The translations under genes and the position numbers were made by a program. Below the pieces are notes generated by a model. It was not told where the DNA came from. It ran no database searches and saw only the letters and a program-made list of their open reading frames with translations. From NCBI GenBank assembly GCA_030068075.1, contig CM057844.1, positions 4,278,001-4,342,000 on the forward strand: a stretch of 64,000 nucleotides of DNA, given 5' to 3'. The DNA is from Paguma larvata (taxonomy: Eukaryota > Chordata > Mammalia > Carnivora > Viverridae). Shown here piece by piece: positions 36,301 to 39,760 of this stretch; within the stretch, counting starts at the first letter, position 1, and every line of letters starts with the position of its first letter.

Positions 36301-37208
36301 GTGACGGATGAGTACTCCCTTCAAAAACGAAGGAGATAGAGAGGCAAAACGTGTCCCTGAAACTTCTCAATCCAGAAATTCTAATTAAGCGTACAAAATC
36401 GAACTCGGACTGGAAACACGGAAACAATAAACACAAAACCAAAGAATGAGCAAAAGTCTACATGTATATTAACAAAGTAACAAAAAGTGTATTGTTCGAG
36501 GGCATCCAGGAATTCCGAGAATTTTAACAAGCACGCCGTCCAACAGTTGGACACCTAGAGAACGGGTCACTTGATTCAGACTTTTATCTTGTCCTAGACA
36601 TTTCTAAGGTGCTTCGTCGTACGACTTAACAACAACAACAAATAGACTCTCACATTAGAAGAAAACCTTTCTGTCACGAACAGTAAACAATAAAAAATCC
36701 GCTGCGGGGGATTACAAGGCTGTTTCAGGCCAGCATCAGCATCCTGCGCAGCCCTAAACAGCGAACTCCACGGACCCGCCAGAACTGGCCCAAAAGACTC
36801 AGTCTCTTCAGAAACGACAACGCGCAGAGCCGGGAGGAAACAAAGCCGTGGGCGGGGCCTTCCGGTCCGGGGGAAGAAGCGGGCGAGAGAGAAACAGCCC
36901 TCTGGCGAGTTGGTAACGCTCTCGGCCCTCGCCCCGCCCCGCCCGCTTGCCCGAGCCCCGACTCCGGGCGCCGGCACCCAACCGCGTGTCGGGCCGCCGC
37001 AGTCCGCGGGGCCACCAGAGCGGCGCGGGACCTAGCACTGTGCCCCAGGGGCAGGCGGCGGGCGCCGAGGGCCGCGGCCTAAACTTGCCGGAGCGCCGGG
37101 ATTTAGCGGGGTGGCCGTCAGGAGCCTCCTCACCTTCTCTTCCACGCAGTTGACAATGATGGACGGGTACTTGCGGCTGAGCCAGCGAAAGAAAGCCGGG
37201 ACTCCCAT
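820..37208 (-). CDS. XRN2: XRN2, nuclear 5'-3' exoribonuclease 2 (first 20 coding exons; 3' part outside window)
   Basis: XRN2 degrades RNA carrying a 5'-monophosphate. In the nucleus it chases Pol II after poly(A)-site cleavage (torpedo termination) and trims rRNA and snoRNA precursors. Twenty exons placed on the minus strand give residues 1-646 of a protein that is about 950 residues in other mammals. Visible in order: the N-terminal [15 protein letters not shown] of the XRN family (1-15); acidic active-site motifs around Asp54, Asp103, Asp197/Glu203/Glu205, Asp233/Asp235 and Asp345; a CCHC zinc knuckle (Cys263, Cys266, His271, Cys276); a basic linker (405-430); a Ser/Pro-rich acidic linker (431-509); and the start of the second conserved region ([15 protein letters not shown], 511 on). 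All introns are GT-AG and phases join without a frameshift or stop, so the gene looks intact and functional. Exon 20 ends one base into codon 646 and the rest lies to the left of position 1. The paralogue XRN1 is excluded by the zinc knuckle, the linker and near-identity to mammalian XRN2. Confidence 0.97.
893..1349. other. XRN2 intron 19, unassigned sequence
   Basis: Intronic DNA between exon 20 and a SINE; no recognisable feature. Confidence 0.5.
1361..1557 (+). repeat. CanSINE in XRN2 intron 19
   Basis: Head GGGGCCCCTGGGTGGCTCAG at 1361, TC-rich body, tail AAAATAAAAATAAACATT(A)n. An 11-bp target-site duplication AATTTCTCCTA flanks it (1350-1360 and 1558-1568). Antisense to XRN2. Confidence 0.92.
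1760..1849 (-). CDS. XRN2: XRN2 exon 19, residues 592-621
   Basis: A 90-nt exon encoding [20 protein letters not shown] then [10 protein letters not shown], between TTGCAG|TTT and CCT|GTAAGT, phase 0 at both ends. LEQLM-VLP(A)-S is the family motif preceding the second half of conserved region 2. Intron 18 towards exon 18 is only 93 bp. Confidence 0.97.
1943..2050 (-). CDS. XRN2: XRN2 exon 18, residues 556-591
   Basis: A 108-nt exon encoding [20 protein letters not shown] then [16 protein letters not shown], between TTCTAG|GGC and CCG|GTAAGC, phase 0 at both ends. SW(K)[13 protein letters not shown] is a conserved-region-2 signature. An inverted SINE pair lies about 250-650 nt upstream in intron 17. 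Confidence 0.97.
2299..2483 (+). repeat. CanSINE, first arm of an inverted pair
   Basis: Starts GGGATGCACATGTGGCTCAG, with GGCTCAGGTCATGATCCCAG in the body and an AAAAATAAAAAT tail. It abuts a minus-strand copy tail to tail, forming an inverted repeat in intron 17. Confidence 0.85.
2484..2697 (-). repeat. CanSINE, second arm of an inverted pair
   Basis: Reverse complement of a full SINE: A-rich tail at 2484-2510, then the GAGAGAGA body, GAACCATGAGATCATGACCT, and a head ending GAGGCACCCAGGCCCCCCC at about 2693. It lies directly against the plus-strand copy. The older copy was probably the target for insertion into its A-tail (inference). Confidence 0.88.
2698..3796. other. XRN2 intron 17, unassigned sequence
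   Basis: AT-rich intronic DNA with no repeat or exon that I can name. Confidence 0.5.
3797..3932 (-). CDS. XRN2: XRN2 exon 17, residues 510-555
   Basis: A 136-nt exon encoding (R)[20 protein letters not shown] then [20 protein letters not shown] and RYYYQ. WKxRYY-KFD starts the second conserved XRN region; [17 protein letters not shown] is one of the best conserved blocks of the family. Acceptor TTTTAG|GCT; donor CAG|GTACAG, phase 0. Confidence 0.97.
3933..5999. other. XRN2 intron 16
   Basis: About 2.1 kb of AT-rich intron. I see no SINE, LINE or exon-like frame. Confidence 0.5.
6000..6118 (-). CDS. XRN2: XRN2 exon 16, residues 471-509 (acidic linker)
   Basis: A 119-nt exon encoding [20 protein letters not shown] then [19 protein letters not shown], plus two bases of Arg510. 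The SDSEPEPED stretch is a typical acidic, potentially CK2-phosphorylated segment (inference). Acceptor TTGCAG|AGT; donor CAG|GTGAAA. Confidence 0.96.
6119..7200. other. XRN2 intron 15, right-hand part
   Basis: AT-rich intronic sequence without a recognisable element; a short (CA)5 stretch lies near 7131-7143. Confidence 0.45.
7205..7430 (+). repeat. MIR (ancient tRNA-derived SINE)
   Basis: Diverged match to the MIR core: GTTTGAAATACCAAGTCCAACC, then TATATGGCCTTAGACAAATTTACC, CTGCGAGGATTAAAGT and a terminal CATGGCATACAGTGGGTC. This order of motifs is typical of MIR in every placental genome. Confidence 0.7.
7440..9422. other. XRN2 intron 15, left-hand part
   Basis: No named repeat. Several frames of 60-100 codons occur on both strands (for example 8221-8505 and 8310-8621) but none resembles a known protein or is bounded by good splice sites; I treat them as chance. 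Confidence 0.45.
9423..9554 (-). CDS. XRN2: XRN2 exon 15, residues 427-470 (Ser/Pro linker)
   Basis: A 132-nt exon encoding [20 protein letters not shown] then [20 protein letters not shown] and QNNS, between GTTAG|AGA and TCC|GTAAGT, phase 0 at both ends. It lies in the low-complexity linker between the two conserved regions. From memory human reads AFTPSGI here, so the linker has diverged slightly, as expected for a disordered segment. Confidence 0.96.
9555..10215. other. XRN2 intron 14, exon-proximal part
   Basis: Intronic sequence. The segment 9645-9723 (minus) is a short open frame between an AG and a GTGAGA and is discussed as a weak cryptic-exon candidate; otherwise nothing is recognised. 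Confidence 0.4.
10219..10392 (+). repeat. CanSINE in XRN2 intron 14
   Basis: Head GGGGCACTTGGGTAGCTCAG, B-box-like GGGTTCAAGCC, CT-rich body and AAAATAAATAAAAATAAACTTTG(A)n tail. Diverged, so an older copy. Confidence 0.88.
10393..11166. other. XRN2 intron 14, unassigned
   Basis: The 10500-10850 part is purine-rich and resembles an old dispersed repeat, but I cannot assign a family. No coding evidence. Confidence 0.35.
11167..11211 (-). CDS. XRN2: XRN2 exon 14, residues 412-426
   Basis: A 45-nt exon, too short to stand out as an ORF, encoding [15 protein letters not shown] between TTTTAG|GAC and AAG|GTGAGT, phase 0 at both ends. The strongly basic stretch forms, with KKRK of exon 13, a likely nuclear localisation segment (inference from composition). 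Flanking introns are 4.6 and 1.6 kb. Confidence 0.95.
11212..12369. other. XRN2 intron 13, unassigned
   Basis: No recognisable element; ordinary intronic sequence. Confidence 0.45.
12370..13770 (+). repeat. LINE-2 3' region, interrupted by a SINE
   Basis: CT-rich sequence with the L2 landmarks in order: ATCACTGTTCTGATC-type cassette, TGCTTGAAATGCTCTTC, TTCACATTCTTCAGGTC, AGAAGAATGTAAGCTCCC, then after the SINE GGCACATGATAAACACTTAATAAATACTTGCTGAATAAA. The last is the usual L2/MIR 3' end. Reading frames here are remnants at most. Confidence 0.65.
13507..13710 (+). repeat. CanSINE inserted in the L2 3' end
   Basis: Head GGGGCGCCCAGGTGGCTCAG, GAGTTTGAGCCCCACGTCGG and a (A)n tail. The 14-bp target-site duplication AGAATACTATCTGG is perfect (13493-13506 and 13711-13724), so this is a fairly recent insertion in intron 13, antisense to XRN2. 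Confidence 0.95.
13780..15793. other. XRN2 intron 13, exon-13-proximal part
   Basis: The CT-rich part at about 14690-15540 looks like another old L2-type fragment on the + strand (TTCAAGTTCATACC, ATCTCCAAAATGAAATTCAA). The rest is unassigned. Confidence 0.4.
15794..15901 (-). CDS. XRN2: XRN2 exon 13, residues 376-411
   Basis: A 108-nt exon encoding [20 protein letters not shown] then [16 protein letters not shown], between TTACAG|GGT and GAG|GTAAAG, phase 0 at both ends. It ends the first conserved region; KKRKDDE begins the basic linker. Confidence 0.97.
15985..16042 (-). CDS. XRN2: XRN2 exon 12, residues 356-375
   Basis: A 58-nt exon encoding (R)[19 protein letters not shown] between GGCAG|GGA and GGG|GTAAGT. 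Residue 358 is Gly here; from memory the human protein has Asn (RENAIDRL), while other XRN family members carry EGAID, so this is probably a harmless difference. Confidence 0.96.
16142..16275 (-). CDS. XRN2: XRN2 exon 11, residues 312-355
   Basis: Encodes [20 protein letters not shown] through [10 protein letters not shown] and two bases of Arg356. It includes the [19 protein letters not shown] block (333-351) with active-site Asp345 in the GNDFLPH motif, the last acidic residue of the nuclease centre. Acceptor TGTAG|TAT; donor TTAG|GTATGT. Confidence 0.97.
16362..16436 (-). CDS. XRN2: XRN2 exon 10, residues 287-311
   Basis: A 75-nt exon encoding [20 protein letters not shown] then NVLRE, between TTACAG|CAT and GAG|GTACGT, phase 0 at both ends. 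It leads into the [12 protein letters not shown] helix of the core. Confidence 0.97.
16437..16655. other. XRN2 intron 9, exon-10-proximal part
   Basis: Unassigned intronic sequence upstream of exon 10. Confidence 0.4.
16656..16834. repeat. Non-autonomous hAT-type DNA transposon fossil
   Basis: Begins CAGGGATCACCAAATGC and ends GGGCTGTAGCTTGCCAATCTC, imperfect terminal inverted repeats. The interior GGCCAGATAGTAAACATTTTAG is the signature of an abundant mammalian hAT/MER-type element. I did not find a clean 8-bp target duplication. Confidence 0.65.
16835..17494. other. XRN2 intron 9, unassigned
   Basis: Contains ACTTAATGCCACTGAACTGTAAACTTAAAA with a following ATACACTTTATTACAAC near 17365-17440, a form seen at L1 3' ends; too short to place with confidence. 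Confidence 0.4.
17495..17652 (-). CDS. XRN2: XRN2 exon 9, residues 234-286, catalytic Asp235 and zinc knuckle
   Basis: Encodes (A)[20 protein letters not shown] through GLPREKKGK. Asp235 is the residue whose replacement inactivates human XRN2. The segment [14 protein letters not shown] has C-x2-C-x4-H-x4-C spacing (263, 266, 271, 276), the CCHC zinc knuckle specific to XRN2/Rat1-type enzymes. Acceptor GATAG|CTG; donor AAG|GTAAGA, phase 0. Confidence 0.97.
18115..18165 (-). CDS. XRN2: XRN2 exon 8, residues 217-233
   Basis: A 51-nt microexon-sized coding exon encoding (A)[16 protein letters not shown] between TTTAG|CCC and GATG|GTAAGT. Asp233 is the first Asp of the GADAD(L/I) catalytic motif, split by the next intron. 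Confidence 0.96.
18289..18361 (-). CDS. XRN2: XRN2 exon 7, residues 193-216
   Basis: Encodes [20 protein letters not shown] then RRQR. SDAS-PGEGEHK (196-207) is a catalytic core motif; Asp197, Glu203 and Glu205 belong to the metal-binding acidic cluster. Acceptor TATAG|GTT; donor AGAG|GTAAAA leaves codon 217 split. A (CA)19 tract lies about 135 nt upstream of the acceptor. Confidence 0.97.
18497..18534. repeat. (TG)19 microsatellite, intron 6
   Basis: Nineteen uninterrupted GT units on the plus strand, so (CA)19 in XRN2 pre-mRNA about 135 nt upstream of exon 7. Intronic CA repeats are known hnRNP L binding elements; an effect here is inference. Confidence 0.97.
18927..18953. repeat. (TA)n microsatellite, intron 6
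   Basis: About 11-12 TA units flanked by further ATATA-rich sequence, 270 nt downstream of exon 6. Confidence 0.95.
19224..19313 (-). CDS. XRN2: XRN2 exon 6, residues 163-192
   Basis: A 90-nt exon encoding [20 protein letters not shown] followed by [10 protein letters not shown], between TTTAG|GGA and ACA|GTAAGT, phase 0 at both ends. GT(E/P)FM is a conserved XRN motif before the SDAS block. Confidence 0.97.
19390..19448 (-). CDS. XRN2: XRN2 exon 5, residues 143-162
   Basis: A 59-nt exon encoding (G)[19 protein letters not shown] between TCTCTAG|GT and CCA|GTAAGT. The GT completing Gly143 comes from this exon. It ends in phase 0. Confidence 0.95.
19449..20977. other. XRN2 intron 4
   Basis: Apart from the AC microsatellite at 19741-19770 nothing is recognised. 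A 95-codon frame on + (20180-20467) has no family resemblance. Confidence 0.45.
19741..19770. repeat. (AC)15 microsatellite, intron 4
   Basis: Fifteen AC units preceded by CAACAAAAAC. In the XRN2 transcript it reads (GU)15, about 290 nt upstream of exon 5; GU repeats bind TDP-43 and CELF proteins in general. Confidence 0.97.
20978..21089 (-). CDS. XRN2: XRN2 exon 4, residues 106-142
   Basis: Encodes [20 protein letters not shown] through REEILAK. The basic, arginine-rich helix following YMAIDGV contacts the RNA 5' phosphate in the XRN family. Acceptor TTTTAG|GCA; donor AAAG|GTAAAG leaves codon 143 split after its first base. Confidence 0.97.
21090..22385. other. XRN2 intron 3, unassigned part
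   Basis: Ordinary intronic DNA; no element recognised. Confidence 0.45.
22390..22640 (+). repeat. LINE-2 fragment
   Basis: ACTCACTGCCTACAGGATAAAATCC AAACTCC with following TTCTCAAGCCATTG is a recognisable piece of the L2 3' region on the plus strand. Confidence 0.6.
22656..22840 (+). repeat. CanSINE whose tail became a microsatellite
   Basis: Head GGAGCACCTGGGTGGCTCAG, GGCTCAGGTCATGATCTCCT, CT-rich body and AAAATAAATAGAAAAG tail that runs straight into the GAAA/GAA tract. Confidence 0.9.
22841..23006. repeat. Purine microsatellite (GAAA)n/(GAA)n/(GGAA)n
   Basis: 166 bp of pure purine apart from a few interruptions: mixed GAAAG/GGAAG, then GAA units (about 22906-22951), then about 14 GAAA units to 23006. 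It grew from a SINE poly(A) tail. In the XRN2 transcript it is a long UUC/UUUC pyrimidine tract, starting about 330 nt downstream of the exon 3 donor. Confidence 0.97.
23047..23215 (+). repeat. Probable LINE-2/MIR tail fragment
   Basis: GTAAGTTCTTCAAAAGCAAGG GCAG, CCAGCATCACAGTCTGGCAC and AAACAGGTACC match the ordinary 3' terminal part of L2, in the + orientation. Confidence 0.5.
23339..23450 (-). CDS. XRN2: XRN2 exon 3, residues 69-105
   Basis: Encodes [20 protein letters not shown] through YMAIDGV. The first G completes Lys68. Contains the YMAIDG motif with active-site Asp103. Donor GTG|GTAAGT, phase 0. A 166-bp purine microsatellite lies about 330 bp downstream in intron 3. Confidence 0.97.
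23569..23696 (-). CDS. XRN2: XRN2 exon 2, residues 26-68
   Basis: Begins [19 protein letters not shown] after an AG acceptor (23698-23697) and ends CTHPEDK with codon 68 split (AA|G) at donor GTACGT. It carries the [12 protein letters not shown] motif (51-62), whose Asp54 and Asn56 belong to the conserved XRN N-terminal motif. Intron 1 upstream is 13.4 kb. Confidence 0.97.
23697..24690 (+). repeat. XRN2 intron 1 start, with L2-like CT-rich stretch
   Basis: About 24000-24600 carries CT-rich L2-like sequence (ATTCACTTCAAAGATCTGAATGG, ATGACTCCCAGGTGCAAATC, CACTGTGAGTTCTTAAAAAG). The remainder is unassigned. No splice-bounded coding frame was found. Confidence 0.4.
24690..25120 (+). repeat. Old L1 3' end
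   Basis: ATGGATGAACCTCAAAAACAT, TAAGTGAAAGTCAGTCAGTCAC and the 3'UTR-like TTACACTTTAAACAGGAGAAC are the landmarks of an L1M-class 3' terminus, antisense to XRN2. Confidence 0.75.
25121..26499. other. XRN2 intron 1, unassigned 1.4 kb
   Basis: No family identified. The GC-richer stretch 25370-25680 and 26100-26450 may be the 5' part of an old L1-type element, but I cannot show it. Confidence 0.35.
26500..27300 (+). repeat. L1 ORF2 remnant
   Basis: The plus strand encodes pieces of the L1 reverse-transcriptase C-terminal region, for example [20 protein letters not shown] (about 27125-27184) preceded by the ATTTAATGCAATCCTTATC AAAATAGC block. Interrupted by stops; dead. Confidence 0.85.
27316..27348. 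repeat. Pure (G)33 homopolymer
   Basis: Thirty-three consecutive G on the plus strand between TAGGC and CACTGCCTGGGTGGCTCAGG. It sits exactly at the 5' end of a SINE fragment, whose consensus head begins with four G, so it probably arose by expansion there, or is an assembly/polishing artefact. Confidence 0.95.
27349..27424 (+). repeat. Truncated CanSINE after the G run
   Basis: Carries only the tRNA-like half: GCCTGGGTGGCTCAGGCGG, GGTCATGATTTCACAGTTTG. The body and A-tail are missing; L1 sequence resumes directly. Confidence 0.85.
27425..27610 (+). repeat. L1 ORF2 endonuclease-region remnant
   Basis: The translation in broken frames resembles the L1 endonuclease domain (GGCTATAC-type block at 27480-27520 then CAGATAAAACAGACTTTAAA). 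It lies out of order relative to the ORF2 fragment to its left, so this is a separate or rearranged L1 piece. Confidence 0.6.
27613..27815 (+). repeat. CanSINE in XRN2 intron 1
   Basis: Head GGGATGCCTAAGTGGCTGAG, TGGCTCAGGTCATGATCTCC, body GGAGCCTGCTTGGGAATC, and an AAATAAATATAAATTAAAA tail. Confidence 0.9.
27955..28025 (+). repeat. CanSINE 3' end fragment
   Basis: Only the CT-rich end and tail remain: CTCTCCTCTCCCCCTTCCC, TTTCTCAAAATAAATAAAAT. The tRNA-like half is absent. Confidence 0.7.
28030..29570 (+). repeat. Old L1 3' half, split by a SINE
   Basis: L1 ORF2 3' landmarks on the plus strand: AATATATAAAGAACTTATGCAA, AAATGGGCAGAGGACCTGAA, ACAAATGGCCAAC (twice), CACTGCTGGTGG, then after the SINE GGAATTCCACTTCTAAGTAT, ATGGATAAACCTTGAAAACAT and 3'UTR ending TCTCAATAAAGCTAC. 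The duplicated ACAAATGGCCAA block means two L1 fragments are joined near 28330. Confidence 0.85.
28745..28970 (-). repeat. CanSINE inserted in the L1 3' half
   Basis: Reverse complement of a full copy: A-tail and ACATTTATTTATTTTTTGAG on the left, GAGATCATGACCTGAGC, and head GGACTGAGCCACCCAGGTGC on the right. TAATTAAAA is repeated on both sides (28738-28746 and 28972-28980), the target duplication. Sense orientation to XRN2. Confidence 0.93.
29571..30480. other. XRN2 intron 1, unassigned with MIR-like bit
   Basis: TTAACTTGCATTAAACGACTTAATTC to CCTGTGAGGTATGTA (29898-29950) looks like the 3' part of a MIR on the minus strand. The rest is not recognised. Confidence 0.35.
30480..31105 (+). repeat. 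Old L1 3' end
   Basis: AGATCTAGCAATTCCTCTCATAGG, CACAGTAGTTAAAAAGG and terminal ACTTAAAAATGGTTACAATGG with TTTTACGACAATAAAATA mark an L1M-type 3' end. A 30-bp local duplication (ATGGGATATTAGCCTG followed by AAAAAGGATTGAAATTCT) occurs at 30721-30750 and 30765-30797. Confidence 0.8.
32050..32255 (-). repeat. CanSINE inside the L1 remnant
   Basis: Left end ACCTTTATTCATTTTTTGAG (tail side), middle GGGGCTCGAACTCACAGACC, right end GAGCCACCCAGGCGGCCC. Sense orientation to XRN2. Confidence 0.92.
32641..32866 (+). repeat. Young CanSINE with perfect 18-bp target duplication
   Basis: Starts GGGGCGCCTGGGTGGCTCGG and ends AAATAAATAAACATT(A)n. It is flanked by identical copies of AAGATTACTCTGATACCA (32623-32640, 32867-32884), so it inserted recently into the old L1. 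Confidence 0.97.
34498..34700 (+). repeat. MIR with (ATA)n expansion
   Basis: MIR landmarks: AGCCAAGTGACCTTGAGTGC, TTCAGTTTTCTCACCCATAA, AGGATTTAATAAATTT and AACAGCACTTGGTACATGTG. Five ATA units occur at the usual A-rich spot (34579-34593). Confidence 0.75.
34896..35108 (+). repeat. Young CanSINE with perfect 19-bp target duplication
   Basis: Head GGGGCGCCTGGGTGGCTCAG; GAGTTCCAGCTCCGCGTCGG; tail AAAATAAATAAACATT(A)n. AAGAATTCAACTAAAAATA is repeated exactly at 34877-34895 and 35109-35127. Intron 1, antisense to XRN2. Confidence 0.97.
35218..35451 (+). repeat. Young CanSINE with perfect 17-bp target duplication
   Basis: Head GGGCGCCTGGGTGGCTCAGT, GAGTTCGAGCCCCGCGTCGG, tail of mixed A/C. AAAACCTCAAGAAGCAG flanks it at 35201-35217 and 35452-35468. 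Same orientation as the copy about 110 bp to its left. Confidence 0.96.
35470..36829. other. XRN2 intron 1, promoter-proximal part
   Basis: AT-rich, apparently unique sequence between the SINE pair and the CpG island; a short (G)9 occurs at 35966-35974. No feature recognised. Confidence 0.45.
37134..37208 (-). CDS. XRN2: XRN2 exon 1 (coding part), residues 1-25
   Basis: Starts at the ATG at 37208-37206 in a strong context (G at -3 and +4) and encodes [20 protein letters not shown] plus CVEEK, the invariant XRN2 amino end. It ends at AAG|GTGAGG, phase 0. The exon lies in the CpG island and the 5'UTR continues upstream towards about 37330. This is the correct start: the second residue Gly and the FFRWL motif pack against the active site in the family. 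The upstream frame is open but contains no ATG. Confidence 0.97.
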
Positions 37209-37330
37209 AGCAGCTGCCCAGCTGGAGGCGGCGCCCCGACCCGCGGACGAACGTAACCAGAGAGACGAACAAGAGCGCCAGCCGAGGGCACTAGCACTTC
37301 CTCCCACGTGCGCACCGGCGACAGGAAGTG
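37209..37330 (-). other. XRN2: Presumed XRN2 5'UTR
   Basis: GC-rich segment between the promoter elements and the ATG. It has no upstream ATG on the minus strand. The frame of XRN2 stays open back to a GTG at 37337, so a non-AUG extension is formally possible but unsupported. The pyrimidine-rich CTCTTGTTCGTCTCTCTGG at about 37255-37275 is a plausible start region (inference). Confidence 0.5.
37305..37310. promoter_or_regulatory. Canonical E-box CACGTG near XRN2 start
   Basis: A palindromic CACGTG, the preferred site of MYC/MAX and USF type bHLH-ZIP factors, lies 11 bp from the ETS-CRE element and about 100 bp upstream of the ATG. It may lie within the 5'UTR, since the exact transcription start cannot be read from sequence. 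Confidence 0.5.
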
Positions 37331-37337
37331 ACGTCAC
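37321..37337. promoter_or_regulatory. ETS-CRE composite element in the XRN2 promoter
   Basis: ACAGGAAGTGACGTCAC joins an ETS core (GGAAGTG) directly to a perfect palindromic CRE (TGACGTCA, 37329-37336). Arrays of this type bind ETS factors and CREB/ATF cooperatively in CpG-island promoters. It lies about 120 bp upstream of the XRN2 ATG, so at or just upstream of the likely transcription start. Confidence 0.7.
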
Positions 37338-37600
37338 GACTGCGCCGCGGGAGACGTAGACCGGCCGGTTGTTGGGGGTGGGGTTCGGCCTCCCGCCGGA
37401 AAGTGAGGCTAGACCCTGCTGGGTTAAGCGCTGTAGCGGTAAATGGGGCTAGGCCACGAGTCTTGTGGAGTCTGAGTCGGGGGTTGGGGGGGGGTCTCTT
37501 GCGCCCCAGGCGGTACCTTCGCTGCGACTCCCTCGGGATCGCTGAATCCTGGCGTTCCGCGGGTCCCAGGGGAGTTCTTTGCGGGTTTGATCACCTTTTT

Positions 37601-37880
37601 CTCTCCGATCTCAATTAACAGAAGGACCAAAGCACTAAACCTGCTTCCTGGTTTCTGCTTCCTGGTTTCTCCCGGTTTTGTGATACTGTACACACCTGGA
37701 CTATTAAAAGGAGTACTTTTAAATATTTTGCCCTCGTGATGGCTGGTTTGCGTAACAAGGTCACTCTAAATACTTAAAAAAACATGGAATCTAGCCGGCG
37801 TTCAGCATTTAATTCAACTTTCAAAGTACATTTATGAGTATAATTGCTGATATTTCGTGGGGTTTGTTTTTGTTTTTGTT
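37601..37880. other. Flank upstream of the XRN2 CpG island
   Basis: Contains a short direct repeat of CTGCTTCCTGGTTTCT (37640-37669). No gene recognised. Confidence 0.4.
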
Positions 37881-37884
37881 TTGA

Positions 37885-38070
37885 GCGTTTACGTTGTGCT
37901 AAAGCATTGGCTAAAGGATTATCTCATCTAATCGTCACTTGAGCCTTAAGGTACTATTATCATCTTAATGTAACAGATGAGAAAGTCAAGTTGTAGGGGG
38001 ATTTAGTCACCTGTTTATTCACACAGCTTGTGTTTCAGTCCAAGTAAAGATCATTTAATCCTCTGTCCCT
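37885..38070 (-). repeat. MIR
   Basis: Minus-orientation MIR: GTTGTGCTAAAGCATTGG, TATCTCATCTAATCGTCAC, AAGGTACTATTATCATC, ACAGATGAGAAAGTCAAG and ACACAGCTTGTGTTTCAGTC in this order. Confidence 0.7.
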
Positions 38071-39408
38071 GCACTAACAGGATGCTTTTATCCTTTGTTG
38101 TGTGATGGCTTCAAATACATTTTTCCAGCATATAAAAAGAGAGGCCTGGAAGAGGAGGTATTTATGTCCATTTGCTCAAGCTTGGAAGTCTCCCTCCCTG
38201 GAATCCCCTCTTAGCTTGACAAATCACACTCAATCCTAAAGGCTCACCTCAAGAGGCCACTGAAAATATTTCTCCTTGCTACCTGGCTTGCAGTATTCAT
38301 TGCCCCCTCCTCTGTGATCTGATGTCAGTTTGTTTAAGCTGTTGGTGTGGAAATTAGAGAAATTGTTATTCCATGTCTTACTTAACAGCGAAAAATACTC
38401 CAGAGTATTAATGTCTATGGTGAAATCTCTCATTTCTCCTGGAAACAGCTCCTCCTCCTCAAGTATTTGGTTTTCTTGGGAGTTGCTATGTTCTTATAAG
38501 AACACACACATCATATGGGGGTGTGTACAGCTAGGCAAGTTAGGCCATTGGGAGTCCTTGTCCAGCATTTTTGAACTTTGAACCATAAGGAAGGTGAGGT
38601 ACCCCTCCCACATGGTTGAAAGCTGAAAGATAAGAAGGGGATTTATTGCCAGTCTGCAACAAGAGAAGCAGATTTAAGTCCCTGTTTCCAGTGGCTTTTG
38701 AGTACAGCTAAATTTGTCTTCCTGCAGTTTGGTTGCTAAAACTTTTCTTTAATTCCATGAACCAATAAATTTTCCTTTTGCCATAAGCTGGTTTGGGCTA
38801 AATTCCTATCCCTTGCCAAGGAAAGAGTACAAACAAACCAGTAACAATATTTGAGGAGTACACAACTAATTCACTGTGTGCTAAAATTCCTTTGCGTAAA
38901 TCACTTACAAAAATTGAAATTTTGGGCAGAAAAGGGGAGGGCGAAAGGTAGAGAAGAGAAGGAACCTGAAAGGTGGCAGGAGGATATAGGCTGTGTGGTG
39001 AGATACCTTTCTCAGCCTAGTGTTCCAGTAAAATCTACCAAACTCATGATGGGTGTCAGTTTTGTTTTATTTAGAAATCAAAAGAGAAGGTGAGTCTCAT
39101 GTTGGAGTCATTGTTGTCTAAAACCACAGAGCTACACAACATAGCAGAGTTCAAGAAGAAGAGGTGAGGAGAATTTATAAGCATTGGAAATTAGAAGGAA
39201 TATTGAACCAGGTTGTGAACTTTTAAAGGCTGGAACCATTAGGTTTCGAAACATTGGGTTTTTTGCTTAGACCTGAAGGGGGCAGAGAATGGCCCCAGCT
39301 TACATCTGGATTACATTAATACGAAGAATAATATGAAATATGTAGAAACCAGTATTTTTAAACATTCATAAATTTATTTTAAAGGTCTATTAACATTGTA
39401 ATTATAGA
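38071..39408. other. Intergenic sequence, unassigned
   Basis: TTGGAAGTCTCCCTCCCTGG to CTGTGATCTGATG (38183-38325) may be an L2 fragment. No gene or exon recognised upstream of XRN2. In other mammals the next gene on this side is KIZ; no part of it is visible. Confidence 0.4.
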
Positions 39409-39421
39409 AAAGAGTCTTTGT

Positions 39422-39585
39422 GGGGCACCTGGGTGGCTCAGTTGGTTAAGTTTCTGACTTCAGCTCAGGTCATGATTTACAGTTTGTGAATTTGAGCCCT
39501 GCGTCAGGCTCTATGCTGACAGCTCAGAGCCTGGAGCCTGACTCGATTCTCTCTCCCTCTCCTTCTTCCCCTACCCCACTTGCAC

Positions 39586-39616
<31 letters not shown>

Positions 39617-39642
39617 AAAAAATAAACATTAAAAAAATTTTT
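39422..39642 (+). repeat. CanSINE, intergenic
   Basis: Head TGGGGCACCTGGGTGGCTCA, TGAATTTGAGCCCTGCGTCA, (TCTG)/(TC)n body and AAAAAATAAACATT(A)n tail. Target duplication AAGAGTCTTTG/AAGAATCTTTG (39410-39420 and 39644-39654) with one mismatch. Confidence 0.93.
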
Positions 39643-39760
39643 TAAGAATCTTTGAGAAACTTTCACCTATGATTGCTCTCTGGATTACCAAGTGTTTTCC
39701 TTTCCCTTGTTGTCTTTATAAAATTCATTATGGATAATGTGATATGTTTGAAATAATAGT

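Larger units (their letters stand above)
36830..37600. promoter_or_regulatory. XRN2: CpG island over XRN2 exon 1 and promoter
   Basis: A sharp rise in G+C and CpG frequency against AT-rich flanks, centred on exon 1 and reaching about 350 bp into intron 1 and 350 bp upstream. It contains GGGCGGGG/CCCCGCCC Sp/KLF-type boxes (36850s and 36930-36950) and no TATA box at a sensible distance. This is the standard layout of a ubiquitously expressed housekeeping promoter. A divergent non-coding transcript on the + strand would not be surprising, but nothing in the sequence proves one. Confidence 0.85.

Noticed and set aside
36594..37272. Other minus-strand frames of 96-154 codons around exon 1
   Set aside because: Overlapping frames of the CpG island and intron 1; only the short exon 1 segment matches a real protein.
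37032..37337. Open frame continuing upstream of the XRN2 ATG to a GTG
   Set aside because: No ATG in the extension, and the known amino terminus MGVPAFF with a strong Kozak context fits the family; the open frame follows from base composition.
37328..37618. 96-codon open frame on the plus strand upstream of XRN2
   Set aside because: High GC lowers stop frequency in the CpG island; no recognisable domain, no splice support. Divergent non-coding transcription is possible but not shown.
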